Assembly (NCBI RefSeq): GCF_013032445.1
Contig: NZ_WQCA01000005.1
Span: 186,001 to 250,000 of the forward strand
Origin: Ruegeria arenilitoris
GTDB taxonomy: Bacteria > Pseudomonadota > Alphaproteobacteria > Rhodobacterales > Rhodobacteraceae
Direction of reading: 5' to 3'
Length of the DNA stretch: 64,000 bases
This document shows, in pieces, positions 43,897 to 52,266 of this stretch. The notes below the pieces were generated by a model, which worked only from the letters and a program-made list of their open reading frames with translations, had not been told where the DNA came from and did no database searches. The first letter of the stretch is position 1. Every line of letters begins with the position of its first letter. The translations under genes were made by a program, and so were the position numbers.

Positions 43897-45189
43897 TCAG
43901 GCCGACGCTTTGGCCAGCGCCTGATCCAGATCGGCGATCAGGTCGTCGGCGTCTTCGATGCCGATGGAAACGCGCACCACATTAGGTCCGGCACCTGCGG
44001 CCTCTTGCTGCTCGGGCGTCAGCTGGCGGTGGGTGGTTGAGGCGGAGTGAATGATCAGCGACCGTGCATCACCAAGGTTGGCAACATGGCTGAAAATCTC
44101 AAGCGAGTTCACCAGTTTGACGCAAGCGTCATAGCCACCCTTGACCGCAAAGGTGAACAGGGCACCCGCTCCTTTCTTGTACTGCGCCTGAACCCGGTCG
44201 TGATAGGGCGATGAGGGCAGACCCGCATAGGTGACATAGTCCACTCGGTCGTCAGCCTCGAGCCACGCGGCGATTTTCCGGGCGTTTTCGACGTGACGCT
44301 CCATCCGCAGCGACAGGGTCTCAATCCCCAGCAACGTGTAATGCGCGGCTTGCGGGTTCATGGTCATGCCCAGATCGCGCAGACCGATGGCGATACCGTG
44401 GAAGGTGAATGCCAGCGGGCCGAATGTCTCATGGAATTTCAGGCCGTGATAGGCCGCTTCGGGTTCGCTAAGCGAGGGGAACTTGTCATTCGCCGACCAA
44501 TCGAACTTGCCCGAATCCACGATACAGCCGCCGGTGACGGTGCCGTTGCCGGTCAGGTATTTGGTGGTCGAGTGCACGACCAGAGTCGCACCCTGTTCGA
44601 TCGGGCGGCACAGGTACGGCGTGGCCGAGGTGTTGTCGACGATCAGCGGGATGCCCGCCGCGTCCGCCACATCCGCCAGCGCGCGGATATCGGTGACATA
44701 GCCGCCGGGGTTGGCGATGGATTCGCAGAACACCGCGCGGGTGTTTTCGTCGATGGCATCTTTGACGGCGTCCAGATCATCGGTGTCTACGAACTTGGCC
44801 GACCAGCCAAAGCGTTTGATCGTCTGGCTAAACTGCGTGACCGTGCCGCCGTACAGACGGGTTGAGGCCACCACGTTGCAGCCCGGACCCATCAGCGGGA
44901 ACAGTGCCATGATCTGCGCGGCGTGACCCGAAGAACAGCACACCGCACCAACACCGCCCTCAAGCGTGGCGATACGTTCCTGCAGTACGGCCACGGTTGG
45001 GTTGGTCAGACGGGAATAGATGAAGCCAACCTCTTGCAGGTTGAACAGGGCAGCCGCGTGGTCCGCGTCACGGAACACATATGCGGTGGTCTGGTAGATC
45101 GGCGTCTGGCGCGCACCTGTTGCGGGATCGGGCCGTGCGCCTGCGTGAATTTGCAATGTGTCGAAACCGTAAGTCGGGCCGTCAGACAT
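43897..45189 (-). CDS. metY: O-acetylhomoserine sulfhydrylase (PLP-dependent)
   Basis: This 430-residue Cys/Met-metabolism enzyme makes homocysteine from O-acetylhomoserine and sulfide. The PLP lysine is K210 in VHSTTKYLTGNGTVTGG, with YSRLTNPTVAVLQERIA and DNTSATPYLCRP upstream. The insertions and N-terminus (TYGFDTLQIHAG) fit MetY rather than cystathionine gamma-synthase. AGGAG nine bases before the ATG at 45189 sets the start. I see no SAM riboswitch upstream. Confidence 0.93.
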   Translation of the reverse strand: MSDGPTYGFDTLQIHAGARPDPATGARQTPIYQTTAYVFRDADHAAALFNLQEVGFIYSRLTNPTVAVLQERIATLEGGVGAVCCSSGHAAQIMALFPLMGPGCNVVASTRLYGGTVTQFSQTIKRFGWSAKFVDTDDLDAVKDAIDENTRAVFCESIANPGGYVTDIRALADVADAAGIPLIVDNTSATPYLCRPIEQGATLVVHSTTKYLTGNGTVTGGCIVDSGKFDWSANDKFPSLSEPEAAYHGLKFHETFGPLAFTFHGIAIGLRDLGMTMNPQAAHYTLLGIETLSLRMERHVENARKIAAWLEADDRVDYVTYAGLPSSPYHDRVQAQYKKGAGALFTFAVKGGYDACVKLVNSLEIFSHVANLGDARSLIIHSASTTHRQLTPEQQEAAGAGPNVVRVSIGIEDADDLIADLDQALAKASA

Positions 45190-45260
45190 CGTCGAAATCT
45201 CCTGTTGGAATGTGTGTTGCTGAATCTCTAGGCGATCCGACGCATACACACAACATTGTG

Positions 45261-46256
45261 TCAGCGCATCCACAGGCCTTTGTTGCGGATCGTATTTCGG
45301 ATGGCCTGCTCTCGCTTTGGCAGATTGTCACGGTCGAACAGGTCGCGGATCTTGTGGCCCTTGCGCTGCAGAACCAGCTTTTTTATTGGCTCATACCCCT
45401 TGAGCACTTTCTTGAACCGGTTTGGAGCCACGACTGTTTCCAATACCTCAACGACATGGTCGCTTTCGCGCGCATAGAGCAAGGGAAACAGCCGATAGTG
45501 GCAGCTGACCGAACCGTCCAGCAGGCCCGACGGCAGGGCATCGCGACCGCCGCCAAAGGAATGGATAACCAAAGGTAGGGCAACCTGATCTAGCCAAGGG
45601 TCGAGATTTTGCCCAGCCAGTTCGGAGATTTCCTCATCCCGGATCGTGCGGGCGTAATTCAGCAATCGCTCTCCGAACTTACGCGGGCAGGAATAAAAGA
45701 AATAGCCCGCGTTGAAATACAGATAGCGCCGCCAGTAACCCATCGGCTGACTGGTATCCTGCGAGCTTTCGAAATCCAGATCAAAGCGACGGTACAAGGC
45801 TTTCCAAATGCCATCAAAGCCGGGGCCATAAAGCGTTGGCTTGGGCCATGTGCCCTCGACTTTTTGCGAGGCACCGGGGCGGTCGAAATCAAACGGAACC
45901 GAGGCCAGGTCTCCGGTGATCAGCGTGTCGCTGTCGAAAAATACGAACGGCTCGCCCTCGGGCAGAGCCAGCAGAGCCTCGATCTTGTTGCCTTGGGGAT
46001 AGCTTTGGCCGAAAACATGGTTGTCGAATGGCAGGATTTCAGCATCCAATTGACGCAGTGCTTTCAGCACATCCTCGTTTTGAATGCTCGGGTCATGACT
46101 CCATCGCGGTCCGGGTCGGGGGACCGCTACAAACAACCGCCCAGAGAAATTCGGAGAGCTGTGGCGCAGAGACGCCGCGAACAACAGAGCCTCATATTGC
46201 AGCCGGTTGTTTTGCCCGATGACAACAATGTTGAACTTCGAAGGGCTGGCCTGCAT
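45261..46256 (-). CDS. Glycosyltransferase-like nucleotide-sugar transferase domain protein
   Basis: This 331-residue soluble protein has an N-terminal nucleotide-binding-like strand (FNIVVIGQNNRLQYEALLFA) and a DxD motif in FVFFDSDTLITGD, as in GT-A fold glycosyltransferases. An aromatic-rich segment follows (GYWRRYLYFNAGYFFYSCP). I start at the ATG at 46256; a frame open 46 codons further upstream is unlikely. The donor and acceptor are unknown. Confidence 0.7.
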   Translation of the reverse strand: MQASPSKFNIVVIGQNNRLQYEALLFAASLRHSSPNFSGRLFVAVPRPGPRWSHDPSIQNEDVLKALRQLDAEILPFDNHVFGQSYPQGNKIEALLALPEGEPFVFFDSDTLITGDLASVPFDFDRPGASQKVEGTWPKPTLYGPGFDGIWKALYRRFDLDFESSQDTSQPMGYWRRYLYFNAGYFFYSCPRKFGERLLNYARTIRDEEISELAGQNLDPWLDQVALPLVIHSFGGGRDALPSGLLDGSVSCHYRLFPLLYARESDHVVEVLETVVAPNRFKKVLKGYEPIKKLVLQRKGHKIRDLFDRDNLPKREQAIRNTIRNKGLWMR

Positions 46257-46485
46257 CGGATGACTTTCAGGTAAGTGGCCGATGACCGGCGCTGCTCGGT
46301 TTATGTTTGACCTACAGTACGAAGCGGGGTCCGTCAAAACCAGATGCAGGGAATCTTCGCGATTGAAGGCCGCGTGATCTTTGCTGGAACGCAACTAATT
46401 CATGGGATGCCGGAAAATCAGGCAATTTAGCCTCAGTATCGAGGGAAAAACCGTGGGTTTTTGCGTTTTTGGCGATTTTATAAAT

Positions 46486-46501
46486 TTTACCAATTGATAA
46501 A
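46486..46501. promoter_or_regulatory. Candidate second RutR-like operator before preT
   Basis: TTTACCAATTGATAAA is an imperfect palindrome. It agrees with the arms of the RutR site TTGACCA-nn-TGGTCAA at 11 of 14 positions. It lies 56 bases before the preT ATG, in the 301-base gap after the divergent glycosyltransferase gene. It is AT-rich, so chance similarity is possible. Confidence 0.4.
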
Positions 46502-46557
46502 AAATTAGATTGTGGCAAGCTGAGGTCATAACAAACATATCTACAGGGAGTAGAGCG

Positions 46558-47892
46558 ATGGCACAGGGCCAGATGGTCCCCGGCATTGTCTCCGGGCGGC
46601 TTTCCAGCGATGAGCTGACCTCGAATTTTACCGACTTGCATCCGCCACTGGCCGCGCATGAGGCCGCTGTGGCGGCAGACCGGTGCTATTTCTGTTATGA
46701 CGCGCCATGTGTGACGGCCTGTCCGACGGATATCGATATTCCATTGTTCATGCGTCAGATTCAGGCCGGGCAACCCGAAGCCGCAGGCGAGACCATTTTG
46801 GCGCAGAACATTCTGGGAGGCATGTGCGCCCGCGTTTGTCCGACCGAGACACTTTGCGAAGAAGCCTGTGTTCGCGAAACCGCCGAAGGTGCTCCGGTCG
46901 AGATCGGTCGCCTGCAGCGCTATGCGACGGACAGTGTTATGGCTGCGGGCGAACATCCGTTTGAACGCGCCGCGCCGACCGGCAAAACCGTTGCCGTGAT
47001 CGGGGCAGGACCTGCAGGTCTGGCCTGTGCGCACCGTCTGGCGATGCTAGGGCACGACGTGGTAATCCACGAAAGCAAACCCAAACCCGGCGGCCTGAAC
47101 GAATACGGCATCGCAGCTTATAAATCGACAAATGACTTTGCCCAGGCCGAGGTGGACTGGCTGATGAACATCGGCGGCATCACCATTGAGACAGGTTCGG
47201 TGCTGGGCGAGAGCGTCTCGCTGGATGGTCTGGTCGAAAACTACGACGCTGTATTCCTTTCTATTGGTCTGGCCGGGGTGAACGCCCTGCGTGCTGATGG
47301 GGCTGACAGGGATGGTGTGCGCTTTGCCGTCGATTTCATCTCGGACGTGCGTCAGGCCGCTGATCTGGCGGATCTGCCGGTGGGGCGTAATGTCGTCGTC
47401 ATCGGCGGCGGAATGACTGCCGTGGACGCGGCGGTGAAATCGAAACTTCTGGGTGCCGAGCACGTGACCATTGCCTATCGGCGCGGCCGCGATGCGATGG
47501 GCGCCAGCCGGTATGAACAGGACTTGGCGTCCTCGCATGGCGTCAAGATCATGACCAATGTGCAGCCCGTTGCTGTGCATGGAAACGGAACAGCCGCTGA
47601 GATCGAATTGGAGTACACCTCCAGCGACAACGGTCAGTTGACGGGCACCGGAGAAATGATCCGCCTGCCTGCAGATCAGGTCCTCAAGGCAATCGGTCAG
47701 AAACTGGACGGCGCGCCAGAAGGGTTGAAGCTGGACGGCAACAAAATCGCCGTGACCGGGGCAGGCCGCACGTCGATGGCCGGTGTCTGGGCCGGAGGGG
47801 ACTGCGCTGCGGGCGGGGAAGACCTGACCGTGACAGCGGTGGCCGAAGGGCGGGATGCGGCGATGGACATCCACGAAACACTGGTTTCGTGA
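46558..47892 (+). CDS. preT: NAD-dependent dihydropyrimidine dehydrogenase, PreT subunit
   Basis: The 444-residue FAD and Fe-S subunit transfers electrons from a nicotinamide to PreA for uracil/thymine reduction. The N-terminal Fe-S domain has C43-x2-C46, C51-x3-C55-P, C90-x3-C94-P, C100 and C104. The FAD site is GAGPAG (149-154), and a second nucleotide fold carries VVVIGGGMTAVDAA. AGGGAG precedes the ATG at 46558. A methyltransferase gene separates it from preA on the same strand. Confidence 0.93.
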   Translation: MAQGQMVPGIVSGRLSSDELTSNFTDLHPPLAAHEAAVAADRCYFCYDAPCVTACPTDIDIPLFMRQIQAGQPEAAGETILAQNILGGMCARVCPTETLCEEACVRETAEGAPVEIGRLQRYATDSVMAAGEHPFERAAPTGKTVAVIGAGPAGLACAHRLAMLGHDVVIHESKPKPGGLNEYGIAAYKSTNDFAQAEVDWLMNIGGITIETGSVLGESVSLDGLVENYDAVFLSIGLAGVNALRADGADRDGVRFAVDFISDVRQAADLADLPVGRNVVVIGGGMTAVDAAVKSKLLGAEHVTIAYRRGRDAMGASRYEQDLASSHGVKIMTNVQPVAVHGNGTAAEIELEYTSSDNGQLTGTGEMIRLPADQVLKAIGQKLDGAPEGLKLDGNKIAVTGAGRTSMAGVWAGGDCAAGGEDLTVTAVAEGRDAAMDIHETLVS

Positions 47893-47938
47893 TAGGGTGG
47901 GGTATTCACCCCACTCCTTTCGCTGCTGAGGTATTCCC

Positions 47939-48775
47939 ATGTCCCAGATCGAACAAGCTGTTGCTCAACACTACACAACCGGTGCCCTGACCGAACGCGT
48001 CCGTGCGGCGCTTGAGGCCAGCGGTATTGACCCGGATGCAGCAACCGTCGCTGACTTGAAGGCGGGGGATGAGTTTCACACCGGTGGTGTTCTGGCGACA
48101 GACAACCTGTTTGCGCAACTCGGGCCGACCCATGCGACGCGGGTGTTGGATGTTGGGTGCGGCATTGGCGGGACATCGCGCTACGTCGTGGACCGCTATG
48201 ACTCGACGGTGACCGGGATCGACCTGACACCTGAATTAGTCGAAACCGCAACTGCACTGAGCGATCTTGTTGGGCATTCCGACAAGTCCAGCTTTCATGT
48301 CGGTAGTGCCCTGAACATGCCGGTGCCGGATGCAGGGTTTGATCTAGCGGTCATGCTGCATGTCGGCATGAATATCGAAGACAAGGCCGGGTTGTTCGGG
48401 GAAGTTGCGCGTACTCTGGCCACGGGCGGAACCTTTGGCCTGTTCGATGTAATGCGTGGCGAGGTTGCCGGGCAACTGGACTTCCCTCTGCCATGGTCGA
48501 CCGTTGCCGATACGTCTTTTGTCGATGCACCTGAGGTCTATAGGGACGCCGCCACCGCCGCAGGGCTTGAACTGGTGACCGAGACCGACCGGACCGATTT
48601 TGCGGTGAAGTTCTTCGAGGACGTCTTTGCGCGCCTTGCCGAAAACGGTCCACCCCCTTTGGGCATTCACCTCATGATGGGCGAGACGGCGCCCGAAAAG
48701 TTTCAGAACTACGTCAAAAACCTCAAGACCGGGCGCATTCGCCCGACTGAAATGATATTCAAGAAAACCGGCTGA
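47939..48775 (+). CDS. SAM-dependent class I methyltransferase
   Basis: This 278-residue protein has SAM-binding motif I VLDVGCGIGGTSRYVVD and acidic motif VTGIDLTPELVE, with a C-terminal substrate part. It resembles sarcosine/dimethylglycine-type and UbiE/Erg6-type small-molecule methyltransferases. It sits 46 bases after preT and 18 bases before preA, inside the pyrimidine dehydrogenase operon, which is an odd place for it. The substrate is unknown. Confidence 0.88.
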   Translation: MSQIEQAVAQHYTTGALTERVRAALEASGIDPDAATVADLKAGDEFHTGGVLATDNLFAQLGPTHATRVLDVGCGIGGTSRYVVDRYDSTVTGIDLTPELVETATALSDLVGHSDKSSFHVGSALNMPVPDAGFDLAVMLHVGMNIEDKAGLFGEVARTLATGGTFGLFDVMRGEVAGQLDFPLPWSTVADTSFVDAPEVYRDAATAAGLELVTETDRTDFAVKFFEDVFARLAENGPPPLGIHLMMGETAPEKFQNYVKNLKTGRIRPTEMIFKKTG

Positions 48776-48793
48776 GCCGGGAAGGGAGAAGCC

Positions 48794-50098
48794 ATGGCCG
48801 ATCTAACGACAAACTTTCTGGGCATTTCCAGCCCCAACCCCTATTGGCTGGCCTCTGCGCCTCCGACCGATAAGGAATACAATGTCCGTCGCGCATTCGA
48901 GGCCGGATGGGGCGGCGTCGTCTGGAAAACCTTGGGGTCCGAGGGCCCTCCGGTCGTGAACGTGAACGGGCCGCGCTATGGCGCAATCTACGGCGCAGAT
49001 CGTCGGTTGCTGGGCCTGAACAACATAGAACTCATCACCGATCGCCCCCTTGAGGTGAACCTTGAAGAAATGGCGCGAGTTAAAGCCGATTATCCGGATC
49101 GTGCTCTGATCGCCTCGATCATGGTGCCGTGCGAGGAAGAGGCGTGGAAAGCCATCCTTCCGCGCGTAGCGGAAACCGGCGCAGACGGGATCGAGCTAAA
49201 CTTCGGCTGCCCGCACGGGATGAGCGAACGCGGAATGGGTTCAGCCGTAGGGCAGGTGCCGGAATATATCGAGATGGTCACCCGTTGGTGTAAGAAATAC
49301 TATGACCGCCCGGTCATCGTGAAGCTGACGCCCAACATCACCGATATCCGCAAACCCGCCGAGGCCGCCAAGAATGGCGGTGCGGACGCGGTCTCTCTGA
49401 TCAACACCATCAACTCGATCACCAGCGTCAATCTGGACACTTTCAGCCCCGAACCCTCGATTGACGGCAAGGGCAGTCATGGTGGCTATTGCGGTCCGGC
49501 TGTGAAGCCGATTGCTCTGTCTATGGTGTCCGAGATTTCGCGGGCGCAGGCAACGCATGGTCTGCCGATTTCCGGCATCGGCGGCGTGACCACATGGCGC
49601 GATGCGGCAGAGTTCATGGCATTGGGTTGCGGCACCGTTCAGGTCTGCACCGCGGCCATGACCTATGGGTTCAAGATCATCGACGAACTGACGGCTGGCC
49701 TGTCCAAATGGATGGATGAAAAGGGCTACAAGGATGTCTCGGAAATCGTCGGTCTGGCCGTTCCGAACGTCACTGATTGGCAGTATCTGAACCTGAATTA
49801 TGTGGCCAAGGCCAAGATCGATCAGGACCAGTGCATCAAGTGTGGTCGTTGCTACGCCGCCTGCGAAGACACAAGTCATCAGGCGATCTCAATGTCCGAG
49901 GACCGGGTGTTCGAAGTCATGGATGACGAATGCGTCGCCTGTAACCTGTGCGTGGATGTTTGCCCGGTCGATGGGTGCATTTCGATGGTGCCGATGGCCG
50001 CCGGAGAACTTGATCCGCGCACCGGCTTGGAGGTGCAGCCCGACTATGCCAACTGGACGACCCATCCGAACAATCCGATGGCAAAAGCCGCCGAGTAA
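48794..50098 (+). CDS. preA: NAD-dependent dihydropyrimidine dehydrogenase, PreA subunit
   Basis: The 434-residue FMN subunit reduces uracil and thymine to dihydropyrimidines. A dihydroorotate-dehydrogenase-like barrel (LTTNFLGISSPNPYWLASAP, GIELNFGCPHGMSERGMG, KLTPNITDI) is followed by two C-terminal [4Fe-4S] motifs, CIKCGRCYAAC and CVACNLCVDVCP. With PreT it forms the first step of the reductive pathway whose later enzymes lie downstream. A bidirectional terminator separates it from rutR. Confidence 0.95.
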   Translation: MADLTTNFLGISSPNPYWLASAPPTDKEYNVRRAFEAGWGGVVWKTLGSEGPPVVNVNGPRYGAIYGADRRLLGLNNIELITDRPLEVNLEEMARVKADYPDRALIASIMVPCEEEAWKAILPRVAETGADGIELNFGCPHGMSERGMGSAVGQVPEYIEMVTRWCKKYYDRPVIVKLTPNITDIRKPAEAAKNGGADAVSLINTINSITSVNLDTFSPEPSIDGKGSHGGYCGPAVKPIALSMVSEISRAQATHGLPISGIGGVTTWRDAAEFMALGCGTVQVCTAAMTYGFKIIDELTAGLSKWMDEKGYKDVSEIVGLAVPNVTDWQYLNLNYVAKAKIDQDQCIKCGRCYAACEDTSHQAISMSEDRVFEVMDDECVACNLCVDVCPVDGCISMVPMAAGELDPRTGLEVQPDYANWTTHPNNPMAKAAE

Positions 50099-50117
50099 AT
50101 CGGTCGGTAGAAACAAG

Positions 50118-50140
50118 AAGGGGCCGAAGAACGGCCCCTT
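50118..50140. terminator. Bidirectional terminator between preA and rutR
   Basis: AAGGGGCCG/CGGCCCCTT with a five-base loop has A-rich sequence before it and TTCC after it. It lies between two converging genes and can serve both. Confidence 0.85.
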
Positions 50141-50143
50141 TTC

Positions 50144-50752
50144 CTATGTTGTCAGCAGCTTGCGGTACAGCGTGTCGATAAACGGTTCAGCCCCTTCGAA
50201 CGGGTCCTCATCACCAAGAATCGCCCGTACCTGCACATCGAAATCCGCGTAATGCTGGGTCAGCGCCCAGATCGAGAAAATCAGATGATAGGGGTGAACC
50301 TGCGCGATTTTTCCGTCGTCCATCCATTGCTTCAGAATCGCGGTTTTCTCATCCACCAGCTGTTTCAGATCTTGCGACAGCGCGTCGTGAATGCGTGGAG
50401 CGCCTTGGACCAGCTCATTTGCGAACAGGCGGCTTTCGCGGGGTAATTCGCGGCTCATCTGTAGTTTGCGGTGGATGTAGGAAAGGATTTCCTGCATCGG
50501 GTCGCCATCCTTGTCCAGATCGTGCAGCGGGGCAAGCCAAACGTCCAGCAGGCCGGATAGAAGGGCGGTGTGAATCGCCTCTTTCGACGGGAAATAATAT
50601 AGCAGGTTTGGCTTGCTCAGGCCGGCCTCGGTCGCGATCTGGTCGACGGTCGAGCCGCGAAACCCGTGTGCCGAGAACACATTCAGGGCAGCGTCCAGAA
50701 TCGCTGCTCGGTTCTTTTTCTGAATTCTGGTTGGGGCGCGATCTTTGGGCAT
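50144..50752 (-). CDS. rutR: TetR-family pyrimidine regulator RutR
   Basis: This 202-residue repressor has an N-terminal HTH (GFRGSTVDQIATEAGLSKPN, then LLYYFPSKEAI). Its ligand-domain stretches closely follow Escherichia coli RutR: WLAPL, SRELPRESRLFANELVQGAP, DLKQLVDEKTAILKQW and WALTQHYADFDVQV. RutR releases DNA when it binds uracil or thymine. A near-perfect RutR operator lies about 106 bases upstream, in the divergent interval shared with the amidohydrolase operon. Confidence 0.92.
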   Translation of the reverse strand: MPKDRAPTRIQKKNRAAILDAALNVFSAHGFRGSTVDQIATEAGLSKPNLLYYFPSKEAIHTALLSGLLDVWLAPLHDLDKDGDPMQEILSYIHRKLQMSRELPRESRLFANELVQGAPRIHDALSQDLKQLVDEKTAILKQWMDDGKIAQVHPYHLIFSIWALTQHYADFDVQVRAILGDEDPFEGAEPFIDTLYRKLLTT

Positions 50753-50858
50753 GTTTTCAGGTTGTCTCTTTTTCCGGCAAGCAGGCGCCGTTTATGCCAA
50801 AATTATCGACGGCGTCTCGCAAATTCTTGACTGATGACCAACCCGTGATAGCGTGAGT

Positions 50859-50874
50859 TTGACCAGATGGTCAA
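50859..50874. promoter_or_regulatory. RutR operator
   Basis: TTGACCAGATGGTCAA matches the RutR consensus TTGACCAnnTGGTCAA at every arm position, and one further T and A extend the symmetry. It lies between rutR and the amidohydrolase gene, about 50 bases before the latter's ATG, well placed to repress the catabolic operon and perhaps rutR itself. Confidence 0.85.
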
Positions 50875-50923
50875 ATCAAGACACCAAAAGCGAGCCAAAT
50901 CGCAAGCAACAGGGAAAAAGAAA

Positions 50924-52174
50924 ATGGCAGCTCCGGCGCAGAACCTCAGGATCAATGGCGACAGGTTGTGGGACAGTCTGATGGAGATGGCCAAGATCGG
51001 CCCCGGTGTGGCTGGCGGCAACAATCGTCAGACACTGACGGATGAGGATGCCGAAGGGCGCGCCCTATTCCAGAAATGGTGTGAGGATGCCGGTTGTTCT
51101 ATGGGGCTGGACCAGATGGGCAACATGTTTGCCCGTCGCGAGGGCACTGACCCCGAGGCTCTGCCGGTCTATGTCGGCTCGCATCTTGATACGCAGCCGA
51201 CCGGCGGAAAGTATGACGGAGTGTTGGGTGTTCTGGGCGGGTTGGAAGTTCTCCGCACTTTGAATGACCTAGGGATCAAGACAAAGCACCCCATCGTGGC
51301 GACCAACTGGACCAACGAAGAGGGCACGCGTTATGCGCCGGCGATGTTGTCATCGGGTGTGTTTGCCGGCATTCATACTCAGGATTGGGCCTATGACCGA
51401 GAGGATGCCGAGGGCAAGAAATTCGGTGACGAATTGAATCGCATCGGCTGGCGGGGTGACGAAGAGGTCGGTGCCCGCAAGATGCACGCTTTCTTTGAAT
51501 TGCACATCGAACAGGGGCCGATTCTTGAGGCTGAAGGCAAAGACATTGGCGTCGTCACCCACGGGCAGGGACTGAGCTGGACCCAGATCACGGTAACCGG
51601 CAAGGACGCCCATACCGGTTCAACCCCGATGCCGATGCGCAAGAATGCGGGGCTGGCGATGGCGCGGATTCTTGAAAAAGTCGATGAGATCGCGTGGTCA
51701 CATGCGCCTCATGCTGTGGGCGCGGCGGGGCATATCGATGTCTATCCGAACTCGCGCAATGTGATCCCGGGCAAGGTGGTGTTTACGGTCGATTTCCGCT
51801 CACCCGATCTGGATGTCATCACCGATATGGAGAACCGTCTGCGCGTGGCCGCAGAAAGTATCGTCGAAGAGATGGGTCTACAGATCGAATTCGAGAAGGT
51901 TGGCGGGTTCGATCCGGTGACATTCGATGAAGGCTGCGTGGCGGCTGTGCGTGATGCGGCCGAACGACTGGGCTATTCGCATCGGGACATCATCTCGGGG
52001 GCAGGGCATGATGCGTGTTGGATCAACCGCGTGGCGCCGACCGCGATGGTCATGTGCCCCTGCGTGGACGGGCTGAGCCACAACGAAGCCGAAGAAATCA
52101 GCAAGGACTGGGCTGCGGCTGGGGCGGATGTTCTGTTTCATGCGGTCGTCGAGACGGCTGAAATCGTGGAATAG
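50924..52174 (+). CDS. Zn-dependent amidohydrolase, beta-ureidopropionase/N-carbamoyl type
   Basis: This 416-residue M20-family hydrolase likely cleaves N-carbamoyl-beta-alanine, the third step of reductive pyrimidine breakdown. Metal ligands are in VGSHLDTQPTGGKYDGVLG, TNWTNEEGTR and HIEQGPILE, with GAGHDACWINR near the C-terminus. The ATG at 50924 has AGGGA upstream; the frame is open back through the operator, which rules out the earlier start. It is the first gene of a seven-kilobase plus-strand operon. Confidence 0.9.
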   Translation: MAAPAQNLRINGDRLWDSLMEMAKIGPGVAGGNNRQTLTDEDAEGRALFQKWCEDAGCSMGLDQMGNMFARREGTDPEALPVYVGSHLDTQPTGGKYDGVLGVLGGLEVLRTLNDLGIKTKHPIVATNWTNEEGTRYAPAMLSSGVFAGIHTQDWAYDREDAEGKKFGDELNRIGWRGDEEVGARKMHAFFELHIEQGPILEAEGKDIGVVTHGQGLSWTQITVTGKDAHTGSTPMPMRKNAGLAMARILEKVDEIAWSHAPHAVGAAGHIDVYPNSRNVIPGKVVFTVDFRSPDLDVITDMENRLRVAAESIVEEMGLQIEFEKVGGFDPVTFDEGCVAAVRDAAERLGYSHRDIISGAGHDACWINRVAPTAMVMCPCVDGLSHNEAEEISKDWAAAGADVLFHAVVETAEIVE

Positions 52175-52245
52175 GGGGCTTTGCCTCCGTCGCCCACAGG
52201 GCGACTCCCCCAGGATATTTTTGGCCAGATGAAGCAAGCGGCGCA
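52174..52245 (+). repeat. Rhodobacteraceae-type intergenic hairpin element
   Basis: GGGGG (52174-52178) pairs with CCCCC (52207-52211) around an inner stem GTCGCCC/GGGCGAC (52189-52195 and 52199-52205). This is followed by aggatatttttggccagatga. I recall very similar short elements in many intergenic spaces of Rhodobacteraceae. It could act as an attenuator or an mRNA stabiliser between the amidohydrolase and dihydropyrimidinase genes. There is only one copy in this window. Confidence 0.6.
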
Positions 52246-52266
52246 GACCGCAACAGGGAGATTAAA

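Noticed and set aside
45190..45260. Possible SAM-sensing riboswitch upstream of metY
   Set aside because: The leader is short and shows none of the conserved SAM-II or SAM/SAH pseudoknot elements I know.
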